Assembly (NCBI GenBank): GCA_942491885.1
Contig: CALOCQ010000008.1
Coordinates: 372,001-436,000 of the forward strand
DNA length: 64,000 nt
Source: CALBPI01 sp942491885
GTDB taxonomy: Bacteria > Pseudomonadota > Gammaproteobacteria > Steroidobacterales > Woeseiaceae
Reading direction: 5' to 3'
The translations under genes were made by a program, and so were the position numbers. Positions 40,613 to 49,037 of the stretch are shown one piece after another. Each line of letters begins with the position of its first letter. The first letter of the stretch is position 1. The notes under the pieces were generated by a model, which worked only from the letters and a program-made list of their open reading frames with translations, ran no database searches and had not been told where the DNA came from.

Positions 40613-41587
40613 TCAGATTTCGATGACGACCTTTCCCATGGCCTTGCGACTGGCGAGAATATTCATTGCTTCCGCCGCCTGATCCAACGGAAGTACGGCG
40701 CCGATGTGCGGCTTTAACTGTCCACCCGCAAACCAGCCGACAAGTTCGCGCATGTTTTCCATGTGCGCTTGCGGCTCGTGTTGCGTGAACGCACCCCAGA
40801 AAACGCCGACAATCGAACTGCCCTTAAGCAGGGGCAGGTTGGCCGGCGCCTTCGGTATGTCGCCACTGGCGAAGCCGATGACCAGCAGTCGTCCGCGCCA
40901 GGCCAGCGAACGCAGGCAATCGTCGAATAGCTCACCGCCGACCGGATCGTAAATGACGTCGACCCCTTTGCCTTTGTTCAGCGTCTTGATCTGCTCCTTG
41001 AGGCTGGTCTCGCTGTAGTTGATCGTTTCGCTGGCACCGTACTCACGTGCCAGCGCTAACTTCTCATCGGTGCTTGCCGCAGCGATCACGCGCGCGCCCA
41101 TCAGCGCACCGAGTTCAACAGCGGCCAAACCGACGCCACCGGCTGCGCCCAGCACCAGCAGCGTTTCGCCCGGTTGCAGGGCCGCGCGCTGTTTCAGCGC
41201 ATGGTAGGAGGTGCCATAGGTCAGCATGACCGCGGCCGCCGTGTTGTAGTCCATGCCCTCGGGCACAGGCACCAGTGCCTTCGCGGGTACTACAATTTCT
41301 TCGGCCATACCGCCATGGCCAACCATGCACAGCATGCGCATGCCGATCTCGATGCCTTCGACACCGTCACCAACCTCAATGACGTCGCCGGCCATCTCGG
41401 CACCGGGCGAGAAGGGCATTTCGGGTTTAAATTGATATTTGCCCGCTACCATCAATATGTCAGGGAAATTGACCCCGCAGGCGCGCAGGCGCAGCTTAAC
41501 TTCGCCTTTCCCGGTCGGCGGTGACGCCACCTCTTCGATGACGATTGAGTCCGGTGGCCCGTATGCTTTAACCAGCGCTGCTTTCAT
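40613..41587 (-). CDS. NADPH:quinone oxidoreductase family protein (zinc-less MDR)
   Basis: A 324-residue medium-chain reductase. N-terminal GroES-like domain with ACGVNFPDILMVAGKYQ and PFSPGAEMAGDV, then the Rossmann motif LVLGAAGGVGLAAVELG. The zinc ligands of alcohol dehydrogenases are absent, and VIYDPVGGELFDDCLRSLAW is typical of the quinone reductase branch; substrate unknown. The ATG at 41587 was chosen because it begins MKAALVKAYG and has AGGGA upstream; the longer upstream frame is not supported. Divergent from the acyl-CoA dehydrogenase. Confidence 0.85.
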   Translation of the reverse strand: MKAALVKAYGPPDSIVIEEVASPPTGKGEVKLRLRACGVNFPDILMVAGKYQFKPEMPFSPGAEMAGDVIEVGDGVEGIEIGMRMLCMVGHGGMAEEIVVPAKALVPVPEGMDYNTAAAVMLTYGTSYHALKQRAALQPGETLLVLGAAGGVGLAAVELGALMGARVIAAASTDEKLALAREYGASETINYSETSLKEQIKTLNKGKGVDVIYDPVGGELFDDCLRSLAWRGRLLVIGFASGDIPKAPANLPLLKGSSIVGVFWGAFTQHEPQAHMENMRELVGWFAGGQLKPHIGAVLPLDQAAEAMNILASRKAMGKVVIEI

Positions 41588-41761
41588 CGCTTTTATTCCC
41601 TTTGTTGAAGTGCGCACAAGCATAGTGACCGCCATCGTCGCCGGCAAGCGCGGGTGACAAGCCGCATGTTCCGGGCGTATCCTCGGCCGTCGACACAACG
41701 AAGGCGCATGCGGCGCAGCCGCGATTGCCGACGAACCCACTTTAAATATGAAGGACGATCG

Positions 41762-42976
41762 ATGGATTTCGACTACACCCCGAAAGTGAATGAGCTACGT
41801 GAACGAGTCAGCGCATTCATGGATGAACACATCTATCCCAACGAAAAGGCCTATCACGACTATATAGAGTCGGCCGACGACCGTTGGACGATTCCGCCTA
41901 TTATGGAATCGCTGAAGGAAAAGGCGCGCGATGCCGGATTGTGGAACCTGTTCCTGCCGGAAAGTGATCGCGGTGCCGGTCTGACCAACCTCGAATATGC
42001 GCCATTGTGCGAAATCATGGGCCGTTCTCCGATTGCGCCGGAAGCGTTTAATTGCGCCGCACCCGATACCGGTAACATGGAAGTGCTTGAGCGCTACGGA
42101 AACGACGAGCACAAACAACGTTGGTTGCAACCTTTGCTGGAAGGCAAGATCCGTTCGGCATTCGCGATGACCGAACCGGACGTCGCATCGTCGGATGCCA
42201 CGAATGTGCAATGCGCGATAGTCCGTGACGGCGACGAGTACGTGATTAACGGTCGCAAGTGGTGGACAAGTGGCGCGATGGACCCGCGTTGCGAAATCAT
42301 GATCCTGATGGGCAAGACTGACCCTGAAGCCGACCGTCATACGCAGCAGTCAATGATCCTGGTGCCGACCAAGACAAAGGGTGTCGAGATACTGCGCCCG
42401 TTGAGCGTGTTCGGCTACGACGATGCGCCGCATGGCCATGCGGAAGTCGTGTTTAAAGATGTTCGTGTTCCCGCGTCAAACCTGTTGCTCGGCGAAGGCC
42501 GCGGCTTTGAAATCGCACAGGGGCGTCTCGGCCCAGGCCGTATTCATCACTGCATGCGGCTCATCGGGCTGGCAGAGCGTTCGCTGGAGGCCATGTGTGC
42601 GCGCGTCGATGAGCGCGTTGCCTTCGGCAAGCCACTGTCGGCGCAGGGTGTTGTCCGTGAGGCTATTGCCGAGTCAAGAATGGATATTGAGCAAGCGCGC
42701 CTGCTGACACTGAAAGCGGCCGATATGATGGACAAGGTGGGCAACAAGGTCGCGCGCTCCCACATTGCGATGATCAAGGTCGTCGCACCGAACATGGCAC
42801 TGCGCGTTATTGACCGCGCTATCCAGTGTCACGGCGGCGGCGGGGTTAGTGGCGACTTCATGCTGGCCTATGCGTGGGCAATGTCGCGCACATTGCGTCT
42901 GGCGGACGGCCCGGACGAGGTACACCGGGTTAGCATTGCGAAACTTGAACTGGGCGCGCAGCAGGCGGCGAGGTAG
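41762..42976 (+). CDS. Acyl-CoA dehydrogenase (ACAD10/11-like)
   Basis: A 404-residue FAD dehydrogenase with AFAMTEPDVASSDATN (flavin site), VINGRKWWTSGAMDP, FGYDDAPHGHAEVVF and a C-terminal QCHGGGGVSGDFMLAYAWAM, quoted by its part QCHGGGGVSGDFML. The W-W-T-S-G motif and the GDFMLAY segment are typical of the FadE-like ACAD10/11 branch that oxidises long or branched acyl-CoA. ATG at 41762 has AAGGA upstream. Electron transfer would go to the EtfAB encoded at 52.6-54.3 kb. Confidence 0.88.
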   Translation: MDFDYTPKVNELRERVSAFMDEHIYPNEKAYHDYIESADDRWTIPPIMESLKEKARDAGLWNLFLPESDRGAGLTNLEYAPLCEIMGRSPIAPEAFNCAAPDTGNMEVLERYGNDEHKQRWLQPLLEGKIRSAFAMTEPDVASSDATNVQCAIVRDGDEYVINGRKWWTSGAMDPRCEIMILMGKTDPEADRHTQQSMILVPTKTKGVEILRPLSVFGYDDAPHGHAEVVFKDVRVPASNLLLGEGRGFEIAQGRLGPGRIHHCMRLIGLAERSLEAMCARVDERVAFGKPLSAQGVVREAIAESRMDIEQARLLTLKAADMMDKVGNKVARSHIAMIKVVAPNMALRVIDRAIQCHGGGGVSGDFMLAYAWAMSRTLRLADGPDEVHRVSIAKLELGAQQAAR

Positions 42977-42989
42977 TCGTCAGGCTAAC

Positions 42990-43040
42990 TTGACACACAC
43001 GTGCGCTGCCGCGCCTAGCGCTGCACGCGTGTGGTGTCAA
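42990..43040 (+). terminator. Long imperfect hairpin after the acyl-CoA dehydrogenase gene
   Basis: TTGACAC (42990-42996) pairs with GTGTCAA (43034-43040), with further pairing inside (CACG/CGTG, with bulges). It lies 13 bases after the gene stop. No T-run follows. Possible transcript end or processing signal. Confidence 0.4.
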
Positions 43041-43184
43041 GGGTCCGGGCACCGTCTAAAACGGACTGGTACATCGGTTGTGCTGTGTTATTCTCTGGCG
43101 ACGAGCGGCGTGCGGCTACCACTCAACGGGGGCGTTGCACGGCATTTGCGAACTGCCAGATTCATCAGAAATTTTGCGGTAATG

Positions 43185-43204
43185 ATTATTTCGGGGGAAA
43201 TAAT
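43185..43204. promoter_or_regulatory. Palindrome upstream of the DUF3450-TonB operon
   Basis: ATTATTTC (43185-43192) and GAAATAAT (43197-43204) are perfect complements around GGGG. It lies 225 bases before the DUF3450 start, in a 452-base gap with no other gene I can support. It is AT-rich against a GC-rich background and could be an operator. It is not a good Fur box. The remainder of 42977-43428 shows no clear feature. Confidence 0.4.
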
Positions 43205-43428
43205 AGTGGCTCAAACGAGCGACATTGATTTTTGCACGCTGCAGGTTTTCGGCAAGCCCGAACACTGGCCGCGTCCGCGTGGCGTTGCACACCATTCCTT
43301 TCCCATCGCTGCAGCACGTTTTGTTGCATCCGGATTCCCATCCGCTATGCCTGGCGCATCGCGGTTCGTTTTTGTGTGAGGGTGTTATGTCGAAAAGACT
43401 TAACAATATTTATCGTCGAGGAGAATTC

Positions 43429-44217
43429 ATGAAACCGTTCAAAATCGGTACACGCACGGGCGTGATAGTGACGGCATTGGCAACGGTGGCGCTGAGTGTG
43501 CCGGCTGCTGCGCAGAGCGTCGATTCAGTCATAGGTGCTGAAAACAATCGTCTGGACCGTCAGGTGCAGTCTCAGGTCCGCATTGATCGAATCGTGTCAC
43601 AGACACGCTCTGTCACTGATGAATTCCGCGCTGTAAATAAAGAGATCGACGGTCTTAAGATTTACAACCAGTTGCTGCAGGCACAGGTCGACCGTCAGAA
43701 CCAGAAACTCGAAGAGATCGCCTCATCGATGGATCGGGCGACGATGATCAACCGCCAGGTCCTGCCGCTGATCACGCGCATGACCGCTGGCCTAAAGCAG
43801 TCTGTCGCACTGGATATTCCGTTTCTTAAGGGTGAGCGTGATGACAGGATCGCAAGCCTCGAGGCACTGATGGACGATCCCGATGTCAGCACGGCTGAGA
43901 AATTCCGCAAGACAATGGAAGCGTACTCAATCGAAATTGACTTCGGCCGCACGATTGAAGCTTATCCGGACATCATCGAGATAGACGGTAAAACGATTGA
44001 AGCGCAATTCCTGCGACTCGGTCGCGTAGCACTGTTGTTCCAGAATGCCGACGGCAGCATCACCGGACGTTACAACCCGTCCACGAAGAGTTTCGAAATC
44101 GCCAATGAATACCGAGCGGAAGTGACCAAAGGTCTGGCAGTTGCGACCAAGAAAATCGCGCCGGAACTTCTCCTGATCCCCGTTTCAGGCCCCGTTTCAG
44201 ACTCGGAGTCCAGCTAA
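43429..44217 (+). CDS. DUF3450 periplasmic coiled-coil protein
   Basis: 262 residues with a signal peptide (TALATVALSVPAAAQS), then a long coiled coil (about 30-110) and a compact C-terminal domain with EAYPDIIEIDGKTIEAQFLRLGR, quoted by its part IEIDGKTIEAQFLRLGR. This is the DUF3450 family, seen upstream of TtpC-ExbB-ExbD-TonB clusters in marine gammaproteobacteria; its role is not established. The ATG at 43429 has GAGGAG just upstream and starts the signal peptide. An in-frame ATG at 43387 would add 14 unlikely residues. First gene of a six-gene operon. Confidence 0.85.
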   Translation: MKPFKIGTRTGVIVTALATVALSVPAAAQSVDSVIGAENNRLDRQVQSQVRIDRIVSQTRSVTDEFRAVNKEIDGLKIYNQLLQAQVDRQNQKLEEIASSMDRATMINRQVLPLITRMTAGLKQSVALDIPFLKGERDDRIASLEALMDDPDVSTAEKFRKTMEAYSIEIDFGRTIEAYPDIIEIDGKTIEAQFLRLGRVALLFQNADGSITGRYNPSTKSFEIANEYRAEVTKGLAVATKKIAPELLLIPVSGPVSDSESS

Positions 44218-44218
44218 C

Positions 44219-45604
44219 ATGAAAATTTCAATACTAAAAACCTTAGCTGCTGCTGCCGTACTGGCTCTCGCGCCGGTCGCGCAGGCACAGGACGCCGCAT
44301 CACTGAACGAACTGCTGCGACTAATCGAGCGTGGCCAATCATCTGATACCGCCGAAGCGCGTCAGCGCGAAGCGGAATTCAACTCACGCAAATCCGAGCA
44401 GACTAACCTGCTGAATGCGGCCAAGGCGGAACGTGCTGCTGCGGAACGCCGTGGCGAGCAGCTGGAAGCACTGTTTGAAGCCAATAACGAGCAGCTCACT
44501 ATCAAAGAGGCTGAGTTAAACGAGCGGCTCGGCGAGCTCAAAGAGCTATTTGGTGTTCTACAACAAGTGGCCGGTGATACTCAAAGTATATTCAACAGCT
44601 CCCTGACCAACCTCCAATTCCCGGATCGAGACAAGTTTTTGATCGCATTGGGCAAGAAAATGTCGGGCTCTACAAACCTCGCATCGATCGAAGAGATCGA
44701 GCAGCTCTGGTTCGAGCTTCAGCGTGAAGTTATCGAATCAGGCAAAGTGGCGCGTTTCCAGTCAGAGGTCATCAGTAATGATGGCGACGTTGAAAATGCC
44801 GAAGTCATCCGTATTGGTAACTTTGTCATTGTCGGCGACGGTCGTTACCTGAAGTTCTCACCGGACGTTGGTGAAGACGGCGTGATTTCCGGGTTGCCAA
44901 AGCAGCCGCAAGGTCGTTACACCAGCAGCACTGCTGAGCTCTTTGGCGCAGCAGCGGGCGACACAGTGACCGTCGGCATCGACCCGACGCGCGGCGGCGT
45001 TCTGGCGACACTCGTCAGCTCAAAAGGCTTCAGTGAGCGGATCCAGGAAGGTGGCGTGGTCGGTTACTGCATCATCGCACTGGGTATCGTTGGTCTGTTG
45101 ATCGCAGTATTCCTTCTGCTCAGCCTGACGACCGCTAACTCCAAGGTTAATCGCCAGCTCAAAGCCGTCGATAAGCCTTCGGCGGATAATCCGCTGGGCC
45201 GGGTACTTGCCGCCTACAGCAGCAACAAATCGGTCGATACCGAAACGTTGGAACTGAAGCTGAACGAAGCGGTCTTAAAAGAAGTACCGAAAATTAACCG
45301 TGGCCTGTTGATGGTCAAGGTGATCTCGGTGGTCGCCCCATTGGCGGGTCTGTTGGGTACCGTTACCGGTATGATCAAGACCTTCCAGGTAATTACGCTG
45401 TACGGCGCTGGTGACCCGAAACTGATGGCTGGCGGTATTTCGCAGGCGCTGATGACGACGGTACTGGGACTGGTTGTGGCAATTCCTATGGTATTGCTGC
45501 ACACGGTATTGGCAGGACGTGCCAAGCGCATCCTCGGCATTCTGCAAGAGCAGAGCGCGGGGCTGATCGCAGAGCATTCCGAATCTGCACATAAAGCAGG
45601 GTAG
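44219..45604 (+). CDS. MotA/TolQ/ExbB proton channel protein, long TtpC-like form
   Basis: 461 residues: signal peptide (to about 24, APVAQAQD), a periplasmic region with a heavily charged coiled coil (30-130), then the three-helix ExbB/TolQ core from about residue 275 (VGYCIIALGIVGLLIAVFLL; LMVKVISVVAPLAGLLGTVTGMI; ALMTTVLGLVVAIPMVLLHT). In Vibrio-type TonB2 systems the long TtpC works beside a normal ExbB-ExbD-TonB set. Starts 1 base after DUF3450 and ends 9 bases before the short ExbB. Confidence 0.9.
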   Translation: MKISILKTLAAAAVLALAPVAQAQDAASLNELLRLIERGQSSDTAEARQREAEFNSRKSEQTNLLNAAKAERAAAERRGEQLEALFEANNEQLTIKEAELNERLGELKELFGVLQQVAGDTQSIFNSSLTNLQFPDRDKFLIALGKKMSGSTNLASIEEIEQLWFELQREVIESGKVARFQSEVISNDGDVENAEVIRIGNFVIVGDGRYLKFSPDVGEDGVISGLPKQPQGRYTSSTAELFGAAAGDTVTVGIDPTRGGVLATLVSSKGFSERIQEGGVVGYCIIALGIVGLLIAVFLLLSLTTANSKVNRQLKAVDKPSADNPLGRVLAAYSSNKSVDTETLELKLNEAVLKEVPKINRGLLMVKVISVVAPLAGLLGTVTGMIKTFQVITLYGAGDPKLMAGGISQALMTTVLGLVVAIPMVLLHTVLAGRAKRILGILQEQSAGLIAEHSESAHKAG

Positions 45605-45613
45605 GAGCTAGCC

Positions 45614-46141
45614 ATGCGTTGGTTGGAAGATCAATTCCTCTCAGTCAGAGACTTCATGGAGGCGGGCGGTCCACTGGTGTGGTGGATCGCGCTCACAATC
45701 TTCATTATGTGGCTGCTAATTGTTGAGAGAATCCTCTTTTATAACAACAGACTGCCGGAGCTTGTTGAGAAAACACGTGAAGCATGGGAGGCGCGCAGCG
45801 AGCGCAGCTCCTGGAATGCTCACCGGATCCGCGAGGCGATGATCTCGCGTGTCGAAATGGAAACAGAACAATGGCTGGCGTTAATCAAAACGCTGGTGGC
45901 GCTGTGTCCATTGCTGGGTCTTATGGGCACGGTGACCGGCATGATCCGGGTGTTTGAAGTCATGGCATTGTCGGGTTCGGGCAACGTCCGATCCATGGCG
46001 GGCGGCGTATCGTCCGCAACCATCCCGACAATGGCAGGAATGGTCGGTGCGCTTTCGGGCGTCCTTCTGATCACCATCCTGACCCGACGAGCTGAACGCG
46101 AGGTCGAATTACTCGAAGACTCGCTGACAATGGATCACTAA
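45614..46141 (+). CDS. exbB: ExbB/TolQ-family proton channel subunit, short form
   Basis: 175 residues with three membrane helices: WWIALTIFIMWLLIVERI, VALCPLLGLMGTVTGMI (the conserved proton-channel helix) and PTMAGMVGALSGVLLITIL. It would form a proton channel with ExbD that powers TonB. Short form without signal peptide, complementing the long paralogue before it. A GGAGCTAGCC site precedes the ATG. Confidence 0.92.
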   Translation: MRWLEDQFLSVRDFMEAGGPLVWWIALTIFIMWLLIVERILFYNNRLPELVEKTREAWEARSERSSWNAHRIREAMISRVEMETEQWLALIKTLVALCPLLGLMGTVTGMIRVFEVMALSGSGNVRSMAGGVSSATIPTMAGMVGALSGVLLITILTRRAEREVELLEDSLTMDH

Positions 46142-46153
46142 AAGGAATGCGTC

Positions 46154-46570
46154 ATGCGTAAATCATTAGGTAACCTTAGCGGTGCTGACGACGAAGACAA
46201 TGAGATTAACCTGACGCCGATGCTGGACGTCGTTTTCATCATGTTGATTTTCTTCATCGTGACGGCGTCGTTCATCAAGGAATCGGGATTGGACGTCAAC
46301 CGCCCTGACGCGCCGACGGCGCCGAAGGTGGAAGACGCCAATATCCTGATTGCGATCGGTGAGAATAACGAGATCTGGATGGATCGTCGGCGTATCGACC
46401 CACGGGCGGTACGCGCCAACATCGAGCGTCTGCATGCCGAGAATCCGAAAGGCTCGGTCGTTATTCAGGCGGATAAGAAATCTTACAACGAGACGCTGGT
46501 TACAGTTATGGATGCTGCGCGCGCCGCGGGTGTCGAAAACGTGTCGCTGGCTGCTAACAACGGCCAATAG
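46154..46570 (+). CDS. exbD: ExbD/TolR-family transport energisation protein
   Basis: 138 residues: a short cytoplasmic N-terminus, EINLTPMLDVVFIMLIFFIVTASF, quoted by its part LTPMLDVVFIMLIFFIV, with the essential membrane Asp, and a periplasmic domain ending DAARAAGVENVSLAAN. Typical ExbD. It lies between exbB and tonB. Confidence 0.94.
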   Translation: MRKSLGNLSGADDEDNEINLTPMLDVVFIMLIFFIVTASFIKESGLDVNRPDAPTAPKVEDANILIAIGENNEIWMDRRRIDPRAVRANIERLHAENPKGSVVIQADKKSYNETLVTVMDAARAAGVENVSLAANNGQ

Positions 46571-46609
46571 GCGGTTGTTAGTGTTTAGCATCCGCGGAAG
46601 GAGCTGAGT

Positions 46610-47212
46610 ATGGTCAGGTACATCATCGCTATTATTTCCGGCGCCTTGGTTACGTCGTTCCTGCTGTTCATGATGAATTTTCTCATCGAGACCGGCGAGA
46701 GCCCTATCACTGATCCACGTGAGCGCCAGATGCTCGATTTCGTGCGCGTAAAGCAGCAGGAAGTTGTCAACCGCGAGGAACGTAAACCGGAGAAACCGCA
46801 GAAGCCGGAGACACCGCCACCGGATGTCCCGCCGCCGCCATCGGATGATGTTAATCCTGATGTGGGCTCTATCAGTGTGCGGGCGCCGTCGATCAATACG
46901 TCGACCAACATTGCCGGCCCCGGTGAGCTTTCCTACGCTGATGGCGAATACTTGCCCATCGTCCGGGTTGCGCCGGTCTATCCCAATCGCGCGCTGTCGC
47001 GTGGTTTGGAGGGTTATGTGGACTTGATGTTTACGGTAAACGCAGCCGGTGCTGTTCAGGATCCGGTTGTTACCTATTCGACCAGCAGTCTGTTTGAGCG
47101 CGCGGCGACCAGCGCGGTGCTCAAATTCAAGTACAAGCCTCGTGTCGTCGACGGCAATCCGGTGGCCGTACCGGGCGTCGAAACCCGCATCCGATTCGAG
47201 CTTGAGAAGTGA
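46610..47212 (+). CDS. tonB: TonB energy transducer
   Basis: 200 residues with one N-terminal membrane helix (IIAIISGALVTSFLLFMMNF), a Pro/Lys/Glu-rich spacer (RKPEKPQKPETPPPDVPPPP, about 60-80) and the C-terminal TonB domain (VAPVYPNRALSRGLEGYVDL, then FKYKPRVVDGNPV). It connects ExbBD to outer-membrane TonB-dependent receptors. No receptor gene is in the window. GGAG precedes the ATG. Confidence 0.93.
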   Translation: MVRYIIAIISGALVTSFLLFMMNFLIETGESPITDPRERQMLDFVRVKQQEVVNREERKPEKPQKPETPPPDVPPPPSDDVNPDVGSISVRAPSINTSTNIAGPGELSYADGEYLPIVRVAPVYPNRALSRGLEGYVDLMFTVNAAGAVQDPVVTYSTSSLFERAATSAVLKFKYKPRVVDGNPVAVPGVETRIRFELEK

Positions 47213-47237
47213 CGGCGACGCGATTCGCCTGACAGTG

Positions 47238-48566
47238 ATGGATTATTCTATGAAGCAACTGACTCAACTCGCCAGCAAGACTGTCCTGCTGGTTGCCCTG
47301 GCGACATTGCCAATGCAGTTCGTGCAGGCTCAGGACGATGAGCCGCCTCAGCGAGAAACCAAGAAGGCTGAAGCCCTGTCGAAGGCTGTCTATGACAAGC
47401 TGACAAAGGCTCAGGAAGCGGTCGACGCAAAAGACCTTCGGTCAGCTACGCGGATCATTGATGACCTTTTGGCCGGCGACAAGATCTCGCCATTTGAACG
47501 GTCAAATGTGCTGAATTTCAAGGGCTTCATCGAGTACAGCGAGGGTAATACCCCGGCCGCAATTCGCGCTTATGAGCAACTGATTGCGATTCCCGAAGTA
47601 GAGCCGCAGATGCGTCAGCAGACGATCTATACAGTGGCCCAGCTCTACGCGACTGAAGAGAAATACACCAAGACCATTGAATATATGAACCGGTGGTTCG
47701 AGGCAGCAACGAATCCGCCGCCCGAAGCGTACGTCTTGCTCGCTCAGGCATTTTCTCAGACCGGTGAATACCAAAAGATGCTGTCACCACTGGACACGGC
47801 GATCGCCGAGGCCAAGCGGCGGGGCACCGAGATTCGTGAGGACTGGTACAACCTTAAGTACTACGCGTGCTACCAGACCGAGCGCTACACCTGCGTCAGA
47901 GATACTTTGAAGATCCTCGTTGCCGGCTGGCCAAAGAAAAGTTATTGGATGGCTTTGGGTGGCATCTACTCTGAGCTGAACGAAGAAAAGAACATGCTTG
48001 CGGTTTACGAGGCTCTGCATACGCAAGGCTTGCTTAGCAGTGAATCGGAGCTCGTCACCATGGCGCAGCTCTATTTGCAGGGCGAGATTCCCTATAAAGG
48101 CGCTGTCGTTCTTGAACAGGGCATGGAAGCCGGCGGCATCAGCAAGAACGCCAAGAACTACCGGTTATTGTCGCAAGCATGGTCTCTGGCGGCAGAAGAT
48201 CAGAAAGCCATCCCTGCGTTGCGTGAAGCAGCACGCTTGAGCTCCGACGGCGATCTGGATGCACGTCTCGCGATTGCTTATCTCAATACCGAGCAATATG
48301 CAGAGTGTGTTGAGGCCGGTCGCGACAGTCTTCGCAAGGGTGGATTACAGAAGCCTTCGGATAGCAACATTACTGTAGGTATGTGTTTGTACAATCTTGA
48401 TCGCCTGGCTGACGCAAAATCAGAATTTCGCAAAGCCATGGCCGACACTCGCAGCCGCACGCTTTCACAGCAGTGGGTTAAGGTTATCGAGAGTGACGAA
48501 GCTCGTTTAGAGCAGTTGCGGCTTGCGCGCGCGCAGGTACGGCGCGATAATTCCGCTGACGATTAG
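47238..48566 (+). CDS. Exported tetratricopeptide-repeat protein of the TonB operon
   Basis: About 442 residues: signal peptide (TVLLVALATLPMQFVQAQ), a charged stretch, then TPR-like helical repeats over most of the length (for example NTPAAIRAYEQLIAIPEVEP and YTKTIEYMNRWFEAA). Proteins of this type close DUF3450-ExbB-TonB operons; a role in assembling the TonB complex has been proposed for related TPR proteins in Vibrio. Two ATG codons (47238 and 47250) are possible starts; neither has a strong ribosome site. A strong terminator follows. Confidence 0.85.
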   Translation: MDYSMKQLTQLASKTVLLVALATLPMQFVQAQDDEPPQRETKKAEALSKAVYDKLTKAQEAVDAKDLRSATRIIDDLLAGDKISPFERSNVLNFKGFIEYSEGNTPAAIRAYEQLIAIPEVEPQMRQQTIYTVAQLYATEEKYTKTIEYMNRWFEAATNPPPEAYVLLAQAFSQTGEYQKMLSPLDTAIAEAKRRGTEIREDWYNLKYYACYQTERYTCVRDTLKILVAGWPKKSYWMALGGIYSELNEEKNMLAVYEALHTQGLLSSESELVTMAQLYLQGEIPYKGAVVLEQGMEAGGISKNAKNYRLLSQAWSLAAEDQKAIPALREAARLSSDGDLDARLAIAYLNTEQYAECVEAGRDSLRKGGLQKPSDSNITVGMCLYNLDRLADAKSEFRKAMADTRSRTLSQQWVKVIESDEARLEQLRLARAQVRRDNSADD

Positions 48567-48587
48567 TCGGACGACTCCGGAAATAGT

Positions 48588-48616
48588 AATGCCGGGCCTC
48601 GGCCCGGCATTTTTTT
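48588..48616 (+). terminator. Intrinsic terminator after the TonB operon
   Basis: AATGCCGGGCC (48588-48598) and GGCCCGGCATT (48601-48611) form a GC-rich stem, effectively with a CTCG loop, followed by a T-run to 48616. It closes the operon that starts at DUF3450. Confidence 0.92.
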
Positions 48617-48671
48617 GTCTGTCCGTCGCGTGGTCGCGGCGTATTTTGCACACGTTACAGAAGAGAAATTC

Positions 48672-48992
48672 ATGCCAACCATAGTATTTGTAGAACAAGA
48701 CGGCGAGCGGAAGTCCGTCGAGGTAGAAACCGGTTACACCGTCATGGAAGCGGCAATTAACAACGGTATCGACGGTATCGTTGCTGAGTGTGGCGGCGCT
48801 TGCGCTTGCGCGACCTGCCACAGCTATATTGACGAGGCCTGGGTCGCGAAATTACCGGAAATGGATGACATGGAAGACAGCATGCTCGACGCTGCTTACG
48901 AGCGCAAAGACAACAGTCGCCTGACATGCCAGATCGAAATCTCGGATGATCTCGACGGCCTGGTCGTCCACGTTGCCGATAATGAAATGTAG
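48672..48992 (+). CDS. [2Fe-2S] ferredoxin, adrenodoxin type
   Basis: 106 residues. Cluster ligands C40, C46, C49 and C86 follow the C-x5-C-x2-C...C pattern of adrenodoxin/putidaredoxin-like ferredoxins; an extra Cys at 44 lies in the loop. The length and MPTIVFVEQDGER start are typical of P450 or oxygenase electron donors, but no P450 is nearby, so the partner is unknown. The ATG at 48672 was chosen because it starts the fold. It is a single gene between a terminator and a convergent dehydrogenase gene. Confidence 0.9.
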   Translation: MPTIVFVEQDGERKSVEVETGYTVMEAAINNGIDGIVAECGGACACATCHSYIDEAWVAKLPEMDDMEDSMLDAAYERKDNSRLTCQIEISDDLDGLVVHVADNEM

Positions 48993-49037
48993 ATCCGGTG
49001 CGCGCAGGCCAGGCGGCTCGCGTGACGATATGCTGGT

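Noticed and set aside
43170..43210. Fur box before the TonB operon
   Set aside because: The palindrome ATTATTTC-GGGG-GAAATAAT does not fit the Fur consensus GATAATGATAATCATTATC in arm sequence or spacing.
42810..43379. A + frame running from the acyl-CoA dehydrogenase into the gap before DUF3450, and short peptides from 43184 or 43206
   Set aside because: Begins inside a real gene in another frame, no ribosome site at the later starts, no family similarity; the region is better read as regulatory.
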